Below, piece after piece: positions 8,059 to 15,253 of a stretch of DNA of 22,241 bases. A program made the position numbers and the translations under genes. The notes beneath the pieces are model-generated. The model had not been told where the DNA came from and searched no databases. It saw only the letters and a list, made by a program, of their open reading frames with translations. Each line of letters opens with the position of its first letter. The first letter of the stretch is position 1. The DNA comes from Alphaproteobacteria bacterium (GTDB taxonomy: Bacteria > Pseudomonadota > Alphaproteobacteria > Caulobacterales > Maricaulaceae), in contig JAUIEH010000005.1 in the NCBI GenBank assembly GCA_030428405.1, positions 1 through 22,241 on the forward strand, read 5' to 3'.

Positions 8059-8502
8059 ATGAAGAGGCGAACGTTGAAAGGGCTTTGCCTCGCAGCAATT
8101 CTTGCGTTGGGCGGAGGTTCCGCTTTTGCGCAGGCCGGTTCGGATGAACGCGCCGAGCGTCTGGACCGTGAAGCGATACTGCGTGAGCTGAACGACGCCG
8201 AGCTGCATGGCTGTTACCCTGACGGATCGCCGTGGGCCGAACGCACGACGTCTGACGGCGATTTATATGATTTGCTGGCGGATGAGGCGCATGTCGGGAT
8301 CTGGTGGCTGGTGGACGACGTCGTCTGTTACAGCTATTTCGCCAATCCAGAAGTCGCCAACCCATCCTGTTTCGCTGTGCAAAGACGCGGCGTTCATTTG
8401 GATTTCGTCCTGCCCGGAACAGGGGAACTGGGCGGAACGACCGATTGCGGGGTCGATATCGTCGACGGCGACGGCCCGGAGCGCGTGCGTTTGGCGCGCT
8501 GA
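8059..8502 (+). CDS. Small exported protein of the same four-cysteine domain (paralogue 2)
   Basis: 147 residues if started at the ATG at 8059, which gives a compact signal peptide (MKRRTLKGLCLAAILALGGG, cut near AFA/QAG). The ATG at 8038 would add seven residues; neither start has a strong ribosome site. The mature protein is almost entirely the domain seen in paralogue 1: GCYPDGSPW, LYDLL, VGIWWL, VVCYSY, CFAVQR, VHLDF and TTDC. Cysteines 52, 90, 104 and 130 are spaced 38, 14 and 26 residues apart, against 38, 14 and 27 in paralogue 1. The gene begins 31 bases (or 10 for the longer form) after paralogue 1, so the pair looks like a tandem duplication in one operon. Function unknown, location probably periplasmic. 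Confidence 0.75.
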   Translation: MKRRTLKGLCLAAILALGGGSAFAQAGSDERAERLDREAILRELNDAELHGCYPDGSPWAERTTSDGDLYDLLADEAHVGIWWLVDDVVCYSYFANPEVANPSCFAVQRRGVHLDFVLPGTGELGGTTDCGVDIVDGDGPERVRLAR

Positions 8503-8534
8503 CCGGCCATGCGCCGTAGAACAAAGGTGATCGA

Positions 8535-9158
8535 ATGCGTGTGATGGTTTCGCTAGTCGTATTGTCGCTGTCGGCCACTGCCGCGGCGGCGCAAGATTCT
8601 CCGGGCGCGCGTGAGCCGAGCTGCACCTGTGTGGAAATGGTGCTGCCTTATGACTGCTCGGCCGCAGTTGGTCCGCTGACGGGCCGTGCGCGCGGGCAGC
8701 AAGATGAAATCCGCGCCGATTGCGCCCAGCGCTGGCGTCAACAATGCGAGGCCGAGCACGGCTGGCGCGCCTGCGCCCAGGTCGATCCGTCCGAGGTCGC
8801 GGCGCAATGCGATCAGATCGCCGAGCAATGGTGGTCACAGGTCGCAGCGCCGCAGCTCTCTCAGGCGCGCAATGACTGCACCGCTGCGAACGACGCTTAC
8901 GCCCAGCATTGCGAGACCGAGATTCGCGCTGAAGCCTGCACGATGTGTGAGGATATGAGCGAGGAAATCGCTGAGATCGAAGTGGAGATGGCCTCGCATC
9001 AGGCTGAAATCGACGCCTCGGCCGGGCTCGTTGTCCTGAATGCGGATGGGGAAATGTCCATCGAGGAGCGCCAGTCGCGCGTTGATCACTTGCAGGAACA
9101 GCTCGATCAGCGGCGCGCGAACTACGATACTCTGCGCAGCACGGGATATTGCGACTAG
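8535..9158 (+). CDS. Exported cysteine-rich protein with C-terminal coiled coil
   Basis: 207 residues from the ATG at 8535, preceded by AAGGTGAT, a good match to the ribosome-binding consensus. Residues 1-19 are a signal peptide (MRVMVSLVVLSLSATAAAA). The mature protein has 12 cysteines (30, 32, 41, 63, 71, 80, 92, 115, 126, 135, 138, 206), including SCTC and CTMC pairs, an even number consistent with several disulfides in an oxidising compartment. Residues about 141-163 and 176-200 are charged helices with coiled-coil character. I do not recognise a family. CxxC-type pairs can also bind metals, so a metal-binding role is an alternative to a purely structural one. It is the last gene before sdhB. 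Confidence 0.7.
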   Translation: MRVMVSLVVLSLSATAAAAQDSPGAREPSCTCVEMVLPYDCSAAVGPLTGRARGQQDEIRADCAQRWRQQCEAEHGWRACAQVDPSEVAAQCDQIAEQWWSQVAAPQLSQARNDCTAANDAYAQHCETEIRAEACTMCEDMSEEIAEIEVEMASHQAEIDASAGLVVLNADGEMSIEERQSRVDHLQEQLDQRRANYDTLRSTGYCD

Positions 9159-9225
9159 GCTGCGGCGCGCTGTCGCGTTTGCGGACTTTCCCTCGCGGCG
9201 ATCTCCGATAGGTTAGGGCCAAAGG

Positions 9226-9245
9226 CGCGCCGCGACGGCGGCGCG
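9226..9245 (+). promoter_or_regulatory. Leader hairpin upstream of sdhB
   Basis: CGCGCCGC and GCGGCGCG form a perfect 8-bp stem around a GACG loop, 24 bases before the sdhB start. No T-run follows, so it is not a normal intrinsic terminator. It could stabilise or attenuate the sdhB message. A start site for sdhB within the 111-bp gap is possible, but I cannot identify convincing -35/-10 boxes. Confidence 0.4.
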
Positions 9246-9269
9246 TCCGTCATCAGAGGTGCGCCGTTC

Positions 9270-10049
9270 ATGGTCCAGCTTACGCTTCCGAAAAACTCCC
9301 AGGTCAAACAGGGCAAGACATGGCCCAAGCCGGAAGGCGCCAAGAATCTCAGGACCTTCAAGATCTATCGCTTTGACCCGGAAGAGGACGGCAATCCGCG
9401 CTGGGACACTTATTACGTCGATGTCGATAAGTGCGGTCCCATGGTGCTGGACGCGCTCATCGCCATCAAAAACGAAATCGATCCGACACTGACTTTCCGG
9501 CGTTCATGCCGCGAGGGCGTTTGCGGCTCGTGTGCGATGAATGTCGGCGGACGCAACACAATCGCGTGCACTAAAGGCTGGGACGATTTTTCCGGCGCGA
9601 TCACCATCTCGCCGCTGCCGAGCATGCCCGTCGTGAAGGACCTCGTGCCCGACCTTTCAGCGTTCTACGCCCAGCATTCTTATGTAGAGCCTTATCTCCA
9701 GACCAAGACGCCTGAGCCGCAGCGCGAATGGCTGCAATCAGAGGACGACCGAAAGGACCTCGACGGCCTTTACGAGTGCATCTTGTGCGCGTGCTGCACG
9801 ACCTCGTGTCCGAGCTATTGGTGGAACGGCAATAAATATCTCGGTCCCGCCGCGCTCCTGCAGGCCAGTCGCTGGATCAAGGACAGTCGCGATGAAGCCA
9901 CGGGCGAGCGTCTTGATGCGCTCGAAGACCCGTTCAAGCTCTATCGCTGCCACACGATCATGAACTGCGCGCAGGTTTGTCCGAAGGGGCTGAACCCCGC
10001 CGAAGCCATCGCCGACATCAAGGCCAAGCTGGTCGAGCGAATCGTTTAG
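9270..10049 (+). CDS. sdhB: Succinate dehydrogenase iron-sulfur subunit (SdhB)
   Basis: The 259-residue electron-transfer subunit of complex II links the SdhA flavin to the SdhC/SdhD quinone site. Cys80, Cys85, Cys88 and Cys100 (RSCREGVCGSC then IAC) form the 2Fe-2S site. Cys170, Cys173, Cys176 and Cys180 (CILCACCTTSC), with Cys227, Cys233 and Cys237 (CHTIMNCAQVCPKG), supply the 4Fe-4S and 3Fe-4S sites. Length is normal. AGAGGTG lies about seven bases before the ATG. All the other sdh genes are 4.6 kb upstream on the same strand. The gene is convergent with the acyltransferase gene, with only 12 bases between the two stops and no obvious terminator. Confidence 0.98.
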   Translation: MVQLTLPKNSQVKQGKTWPKPEGAKNLRTFKIYRFDPEEDGNPRWDTYYVDVDKCGPMVLDALIAIKNEIDPTLTFRRSCREGVCGSCAMNVGGRNTIACTKGWDDFSGAITISPLPSMPVVKDLVPDLSAFYAQHSYVEPYLQTKTPEPQREWLQSEDDRKDLDGLYECILCACCTTSCPSYWWNGNKYLGPAALLQASRWIKDSRDEATGERLDALEDPFKLYRCHTIMNCAQVCPKGLNPAEAIADIKAKLVERIV

Positions 10050-10061
10050 GCGGCCGGCCCG

Positions 10062-10946
10062 CTATTCCGGCGGCCAGGCGAGCTCTTCGCAAGTTGTCCG
10101 CAGAATGTGGGTCGCCTCGACCTCGCTCTTGGGCAGGGTGGCCGGATCGATCGGCGCACCGAAAGCGAGTTCGTAGTTCGCGCCCTTTTTGGCGAGCAGC
10201 TCGTGGAACACGGTCATGTTCCGCAGCTCCTCCGAGACCTGCGAGAACGCGTAAAACCAGAACGACATGCGCGAGCGTACGCCGAGCGGAATGACGGGTG
10301 TTCCAAATTTGCGCGCCAGGCTGACCGCCGTCACCGCCCAGGGGCGTTCGCGCAGGCCGCGCTGCAGCCAGGAAAACTCAGCCATCGCGCCGGCGGGGAA
10401 AATCACGATGCAGCGCTCCGATTTGAACGCCTCAATGGCGGTGCGCAGCGTGTCGCGGGCGCGCTGACGCGAGCGCTCATTGACGCGCCACTCGACCGGA
10501 ATAACGAGCGATTCCAGGCCAGGCGAAACGCGCAGCGCGTCGCGATTGGCGAAGAAGCAGAGATCCGGCCTGCGCGCGAGCAGCTTTTCCCACAAGACGA
10601 CGCCATCCGTGATGCCGCCGGGATGATTGGCGACAATCACGCACGGGCCTTGCTCGGGCACATTCTCAATGCCGTCGACTTCGGCCGTCATGTCGAGAAA
10701 CTCAGACACGAAGCGCATCGTTTCATCGCCGCTCAAAGGTGCGATGCGGTCGGCCATCTCGACGGCTTTTCGGTAGCCGAGAATGGGGTAGAGCACAGCG
10801 CGCACCATCGGCCAGAACGGCGTTTTGCGCAGGCGAATCGCACGCTCCTGGATCAGCGCGTCGACGACATGGCCGGCTTCGCCGAGATCGGGCGAAACGA
10901 GCGGCGTGCGTGCGTCTTGCTGTCCATCCGGAGCCGGGCTGTCCAT
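10062..10946 (-). CDS. PlsC-like lysophospholipid/glycerol acyltransferase
   Basis: 294 residues from the ATG at 10944-10946. The open frame extends to a TTG at 11015, but that codon lies in the T-tract of the upstream terminator and is unlikely to be used. The acyltransferase box ANHPGGITDG (Asn107, His108, Asp114) has the NHPxGxxDG form found in the hemolysin/ornithine-lipid-like branch rather than the simple HX4D box. IVIFPAGAMAEFSW near 180-193 is the second motif, equivalent to FPEG. EWRVNERSRQRARDTL between them and a C-terminal VIPLGVRSRM segment also fit. Members transfer acyl chains onto lysophospholipid or aminolipid acceptors at the inner membrane; the exact acceptor is not determinable here. 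No signal peptide or clear transmembrane helix is seen. Confidence 0.85.
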   Translation of the reverse strand: MDSPAPDGQQDARTPLVSPDLGEAGHVVDALIQERAIRLRKTPFWPMVRAVLYPILGYRKAVEMADRIAPLSGDETMRFVSEFLDMTAEVDGIENVPEQGPCVIVANHPGGITDGVVLWEKLLARRPDLCFFANRDALRVSPGLESLVIPVEWRVNERSRQRARDTLRTAIEAFKSERCIVIFPAGAMAEFSWLQRGLRERPWAVTAVSLARKFGTPVIPLGVRSRMSFWFYAFSQVSEELRNMTVFHELLAKKGANYELAFGAPIDPATLPKSEVEATHILRTTCEELAWPPE

Positions 10947-11013
10947 TGGCGCAAACTCGCGCCGTGCGCGGCGTGGCGCAAGTGGCTTGCGGCGAAGCGT
11001 TTGACTTTCCGCC

Positions 11014-11042
11014 AAAAAAAGAGCGGGGCCGAAGCCCCGCTC
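11014..11042 (-). terminator. Rho-independent terminator of the autotransporter gene
   Basis: Read on the minus strand, GAGCGGGGC-TTCG-GCCCCGCTC forms a perfect 9-bp stem with the extra-stable UUCG tetraloop, followed directly by seven Ts. It starts 26 bases after the autotransporter stop codon. It also separates that gene from the acyltransferase on the same strand. Confidence 0.95.
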
Positions 11043-11067
11043 TCCACGTTCGCACTTGCGGACGTGA

Positions 11068-14000
11068 CTAGAAGCGCCAGTCGAAACCGACCGTGGCGTA
11101 GTGGCTGTTGAGCGGGCCGCGATCGAAGTCGGACATGACCTCGAAGCTCGTCCGGAAATTGTCCGAGAACGAGTACGACACGCCGGCCGAGGCCGACACC
11201 CAATCGTCGTCCAGCAGCTGCTCGATGCTGAAACGCTGACCAGGAACGGCGGCGAAGGCCGCAGTCACCGTATCGGCGCTGTCGCCGAGTTCGCGCACGA
11301 ACGCGAAGTCGCCGAAGGCCGAGAAGCGGCCGCCCGAACTCGTCTCGTGCGTGAACCGGAACTCGGCTCCCGCTTCCAGCGAGACTGAAGTGAGCTCGCG
11401 CTCATCGATCATCAGGCTGAAGTCACCGCCCATGGCTTCTTCATAGGCGCCCAGACGCAGCTGGGTGTAGTTCAAGCTCGCCGTCGGGCCGATTGCGAAG
11501 TTTTCGCTCGGCGAGAACGACCAGCCGGACCGCAAGCCGGCCATGATCTGGTCGCCCTCAGGCGCGCCATAGGCGACGGACGGATTGCCCAGAGACGGCG
11601 TGGCGAGACGTTCCATCTCGAAGTCCTGCCGGGCGAAGCCGTAGTAGCCGTCGATATAAGCGCCGTCCGCATAGGCCGTGGCGTATGCCGCCGCGCCAAC
11701 GCTTTCGTTCGAAATCGGCGTGATGCCGTTGGTGCTGAAGTCCATCCGGCTGGTGGTCAGCGCCATGCCCACGGCGAAATTGTCGCTGACGCGATAGTCT
11801 GCGCCGACGGCGAGGTCGCCTTGGGATTCCGTCAGGCCGGCATGCGGGTCGTAGTCGAACCCGGTTTCCGCGCCCATCGGAGCGTCTTCGAACGAACCGC
11901 GCGACGACACGAAGATGCCGAAGCGTTCGCCCAGCATGTTCGGCGTCGGCGCGCCGGCTTCCGTGCGGAACGCAGCTGATCCAGTCGCCCGGTCACGCGA
12001 TGCGAATGCGCCGCGCAGACCGTTGCTCGACACGCCGCGAACGCCGGCGCGCAGCTCAGCGCTGCGGGCGGCGAGGTGGCCGTTGAAGCTGTTCTGGAAG
12101 CTGAACACCGTGTTGGCCTGCTGGAACGCCATTTGCGGCGTCAGGCTGAACATGGCCGCATCGAACGATTCGAAGCTCTGACTGTCGATCAGGGTAAAGA
12201 CGTCTTCAACATCCGTGAAGTGTCCGCCCCAACGTAGACGGTCGAGCAACGAGCCGAGCGAGTGGAAGTGGTGTCCGCGGCCGAAGATGTGGCCGAGCCG
12301 GCGGGCTTCGATGTGAATCTCGACGTCGCCGTCGGTCGTCACAACGCTTTCGCCGTATAGCGTCGGGTTGGCGAAGATCAGATCGACATCGTCGAAATTG
12401 CCGACGACATTGTCGGCGCTCAGGACGGTGTAGACATCACGCCAACGCGGCTGGCTCTGCGGGTTCACCGGCGAGACGATGGCTCGACCGGCAAGGCTGG
12501 CGTCGCCATTGACCTGAATATGGTCGCTGTGCGTGTGACGACGATGACGGCTGATATTGATCAGCATGTCGCCGGCGGACGTTTGCACGTAGTCGCCATT
12601 GATCGTCATTTCGCCGACGCTGCTCAGACCGCCCGCGGAAATCAGGCCGTTCACGTTCCACACGGTATCCGCCGTGATGGAGCCGTCGCCCGTCAGGAAG
12701 CCGCCCGCGAGCATGTATTCGCGCGTGGCGATGGCGCCGTCCACATCGACGCGACCGCGATTCTGGTCGACCGCGATCAGCGAGTTCAACTGGAACCCGT
12801 CACGCACGTTCAGGCGGCTGAGATAGCCGTCGACCGTCAAGCGATCGATCTCGACATTCATGTCGAGATGGGTCGAGCCGATATTGTCGAGCGTGACGTC
12901 GTAGAAACGCGCGACGCCGTCGACCGGACCGGTCCACGAACCAAACGTGCCCCAGTCATTGTTCGGCACGAAACCGGTCGATCCCGGACCTGTCGGCGCG
13001 CCGTCGGAAGCCGCCGGGCTCGGCGTCGTCGGATTGCCGCTCCAATGGTGGTTCCAGTGTGCGGGCGCGGCGACGGACGCGGTGAAGTCCGTCGTGAGCG
13101 AGCCGACATCAATGGAGGCCGATGCGGCCGCAGGCGGATCGAGCGGACCCGGAGCGCCATTGTCGCCTTCAACATCATCAGGGATGATCAGATCGAAGAC
13201 TGTTCCGAACTTCGGACCATCAGCATCCGCCGTCGGTTCCGGATCGCTCGGCACGCCGTTGCGGACATTGCCGTGCGCGTCGATGTAGAAATAGTTCGGA
13301 TCCATGTCCTGGACCCAGTGATTCGGATTGCTCCAGTTCCGGCTGCCATGACGCGCGGAGGCGTAGACATACGGATTGTTGGTCTGGATCCAGTCACGGA
13401 ACAGGAACAACGGCGTGTAGTAGCTTTCGCTGCCATAGCCGCCATTGGGATCGAAGAAGCCGGAAACCCAGCCGCCGCTCAACACGCCGGTGATCAGCGG
13501 GCGCTCATAGATTTCGTCCGCAAATAGAGGGCCGCCGGAGTCGCCGCCGGCCGTCGCGGCCTCATTCGGCAGCGCGTCGCCCGGGAACCAGTCGATCTGG
13601 TCGTTGACGGTGATCGCAGACGTAAGGTCCCAGGTCAGCGGATCAGTCGTCGCGCCGGTGAAGCAGACGATGTCGTTGCCGAAGCCGAGACCGAAGAACT
13701 CGCCGCGCACGCAGTCGCCAGGCGTCCGGTCGGGACGGTCCATGTCGACGTGGTAAAGCAGCATCTCCGCTGACGGATCTTCGAAGCTGGCGCCCGGCAC
13801 GTTGAACACGCCGGCGATGTAGTCGTTCTGCGTGAACAGGCCGTCGATCATGTTCTCGCCGGCGCGACGCTTGAAGTCGATGCCGATCGAGTCGCCCGTC
13901 GAGCCGTCGCCCGTGCGCCCATAGCCGACCAGCGCGCCATGCGTCGGCCCCTCAAGCGGGGAGAACAGCATGCCGTATGTCGGCAGGTTCGAGACAGGAT

Positions 14001-14496
14001 CCGAGAACGAGCCCATCGCCACGTCGCCGAGCGGGAAGTTACCCGGAGGCGCGTTGAGGATCGTTTGAACCTGAAGGACGTTGTAAAGATTGATGTCCGG
14101 CTGCGAGGCGTATCCTGCGCCGATCCATTGCTGCAGATCGCCCGGGAAATCGTTTTCGACATTGAAGCCGAACGAGATGCCGATGCCGCCGGTGAGCGCC
14201 CCGTAGGACTCGTCGGCTGCGTTGTCGACGCAGTGCGCGGCGAACATGATCGCGCGCGGGTTGACCAGCGAGCCCGTGCACAGGCCGACATAGGGCGCCG
14301 GTTGGAGATTGAACATCTGGCCGACGCCGGCCCAGACATTGTCGACGTCGACGGCCCCGGCGGCGCCGACATCATCGCGCGGGATAAGCGCGTTCGCAGG
14401 CGCAGTCGCCAGCATCGCCGTGGCGAGCGCAGCGAGCGACGCCGAAGCGAACAGCCCCCCGGACCGGCGCGTCGCGCCGAGCATTTTCATACGCAT
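11068..14496 (-). CDS. Trypsin-like serine protease autotransporter
   Basis: 1142 residues from the ATG at 14494-14496, chosen because GGGGAG lies about six bases upstream and a signal peptide follows (LFASASLAALATAMLATAPA, cut near ANA/LIP). The frame is open further upstream without support. Residues about 45-430 are an S1-type protease: the catalytic His88 is in MFAAHC, the probable Asp158 in PLGDVAMGSF, and Ser320 in TAGGDSGGPLF. Cys73/89 and Cys262/278 could form disulfides. Residues about 560-850 are a repetitive passenger region (AIDA-like strands, for example YTVLSADNVVGNF). Residues about 855-1142 form the 12-stranded autotransporter barrel, ending in VGFDWRF with the terminal Phe used by the BAM complex. 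It is a type V secreted, surface-exposed or released protease. The divergent neighbour encodes an inhibitor-like lipoprotein. Confidence 0.92.
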   Translation of the reverse strand: MRMKMLGATRRSGGLFASASLAALATAMLATAPANALIPRDDVGAAGAVDVDNVWAGVGQMFNLQPAPYVGLCTGSLVNPRAIMFAAHCVDNAADESYGALTGGIGISFGFNVENDFPGDLQQWIGAGYASQPDINLYNVLQVQTILNAPPGNFPLGDVAMGSFSDPVSNLPTYGMLFSPLEGPTHGALVGYGRTGDGSTGDSIGIDFKRRAGENMIDGLFTQNDYIAGVFNVPGASFEDPSAEMLLYHVDMDRPDRTPGDCVRGEFFGLGFGNDIVCFTGATTDPLTWDLTSAITVNDQIDWFPGDALPNEAATAGGDSGGPLFADEIYERPLITGVLSGGWVSGFFDPNGGYGSESYYTPLFLFRDWIQTNNPYVYASARHGSRNWSNPNHWVQDMDPNYFYIDAHGNVRNGVPSDPEPTADADGPKFGTVFDLIIPDDVEGDNGAPGPLDPPAAASASIDVGSLTTDFTASVAAPAHWNHHWSGNPTTPSPAASDGAPTGPGSTGFVPNNDWGTFGSWTGPVDGVARFYDVTLDNIGSTHLDMNVEIDRLTVDGYLSRLNVRDGFQLNSLIAVDQNRGRVDVDGAIATREYMLAGGFLTGDGSITADTVWNVNGLISAGGLSSVGEMTINGDYVQTSAGDMLINISRHRRHTHSDHIQVNGDASLAGRAIVSPVNPQSQPRWRDVYTVLSADNVVGNFDDVDLIFANPTLYGESVVTTDGDVEIHIEARRLGHIFGRGHHFHSLGSLLDRLRWGGHFTDVEDVFTLIDSQSFESFDAAMFSLTPQMAFQQANTVFSFQNSFNGHLAARSAELRAGVRGVSSNGLRGAFASRDRATGSAAFRTEAGAPTPNMLGERFGIFVSSRGSFEDAPMGAETGFDYDPHAGLTESQGDLAVGADYRVSDNFAVGMALTTSRMDFSTNGITPISNESVGAAAYATAYADGAYIDGYYGFARQDFEMERLATPSLGNPSVAYGAPEGDQIMAGLRSGWSFSPSENFAIGPTASLNYTQLRLGAYEEAMGGDFSLMIDERELTSVSLEAGAEFRFTHETSSGGRFSAFGDFAFVRELGDSADTVTAAFAAVPGQRFSIEQLLDDDWVSASAGVSYSFSDNFRTSFEVMSDFDRGPLNSHYATVGFDWRF

Positions 14497-14547
14497 GAAA
14501 TTCTCCCCTGAACTGCGCGCCGCTCCCCACCGAGCGGCCGCGCCGTC

Positions 14548-14588
14548 GTTCATCGTCGAACGAACGCAGTTCATCGTTGATCGACAAC
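14548..14588. promoter_or_regulatory. Operator-like direct repeats in the divergent protease/inhibitor spacer
   Basis: GTTCATCGTCGAACGA (14548-14563) and GTTCATCGTTGATCGA (14569-14584) match at 14 of 16 positions, with starts 21 bp apart, which is two helical turns. The first copy also holds the dyad TCGTTC-atcgtc-GAACGA at 14546-14563. The second copy's end holds GTTG-atcga-CAAC. They lie 52 bases upstream of the protease start codon and 116 upstream of the inhibitor-like gene. They look like tandem regulator sites; no regulator gene is adjacent. Confidence 0.5.
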
Positions 14589-14703
14589 AGAAGATCGTGA
14601 ATACTTTTACCCACGAAGAGTCGATGGAAGGCTCGTTGTTCTTAGCGGCTGTTGCGCGCAAGCCACACGGCGGGGCGCGCAAGGACCTGTTTTTGCTCGG
14701 CAA

Positions 14704-15168
14704 ATGCCAAATAGAACAATTGTTTTGTCTGTATGCGTCCTAATCGCATCGGGCTGCGATTCCCCTGACATAGACACCTCGCGCGAAGCTTTCCCCAATG
14801 GCGCGATTGTTACGCCGGAAAACCGCATCGATCCGGGCGGAGAGCGCATTGTCGGCGAACCCGATGACGACCCGAGCGCGCTTGTTGGCGCGTGGCGTTT
14901 AGCGGCCGAAACAGGCGCGGTTTGCGCCCTCATTCTTGAGCGACTGAACGGCGGGCGCGACGGTCGCGGCGAGGTGCGCGCACAGGGTTGTGCCGGCGCG
15001 TACGGCGCCATCACCCAGTGGCGCATCGGACCGCCTCCGGTGGGCACGCGCAGCATCGTTTTTCTGGATTCCGAAGGCGTGCGCGTCTGGGGCGGCGTGG
15101 GTCTCGCCGAGGGCGCTTATCGAGGACCGGACGTAAACGGAGCAATGGCGGCGCTGACGCGTCCATAA
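14704..15168 (+). CDS. Lipoprotein resembling Inh/AprI protease inhibitors
   Basis: 154 residues. The N-terminus MPNRTIVLSVCVLIASGC has a lipobox with Cys18 as the likely lipidated residue. After a polar linker, residues about 59-154 follow the Inh/AprI pattern: LVGAWRLAAETGAVCALIL, then a Gly-rich turn, AQGC, AITQWRI, SIVFLDSEGVRVW and a terminal short strand. Cys74 and Cys96 match the single conserved disulfide of that family. Known Inh proteins are small periplasmic beta-barrel inhibitors that protect the producer from its own secreted serralysin-type metalloproteases. Here the neighbour is a serine protease, so the target is inferred from position only. It is divergent from the autotransporter across 207 bp. 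The ribosome site is weak: AGGA lies 18 bases before the ATG. Confidence 0.65.
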   Translation: MPNRTIVLSVCVLIASGCDSPDIDTSREAFPNGAIVTPENRIDPGGERIVGEPDDDPSALVGAWRLAAETGAVCALILERLNGGRDGRGEVRAQGCAGAYGAITQWRIGPPPVGTRSIVFLDSEGVRVWGGVGLAEGAYRGPDVNGAMAALTRP

Positions 15169-15253
15169 GCGGCTCCCGCGCGCGGCGTCAGACCGACATC
15201 GTCGTGCTTCCGGGCTGTCTCATCTCGATGATTTCGGCGAAGGGCCATTGCGA

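Noticed and set aside
7050..8060. Minus-strand open frame (about 336 codons) opposite paralogue 1
   Set aside because: The plus strand has a strong ribosome site, a signal peptide and a domain shared with its neighbour. The antisense frame is Arg-rich shadow sequence.
10946..11015. Upstream TTG start for the acyltransferase
   Set aside because: The TTG falls in the T-tract of the preceding terminator, so it would lie at or before the end of the upstream transcript and lacks a ribosome site.
10107..11111. Plus-strand open frame (about 334 codons) opposite the acyltransferase
   Set aside because: The minus strand carries intact acyltransferase motifs and a terminator within the same bases. 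The plus-strand product is low-complexity and Arg/Ala-rich.
12520..13527. Plus-strand open frame (about 335 codons) inside the autotransporter gene
   Set aside because: It is fully antisense to a continuous protease-to-passenger coding frame and shows only Arg/Ala/Val-rich sequence without domains.
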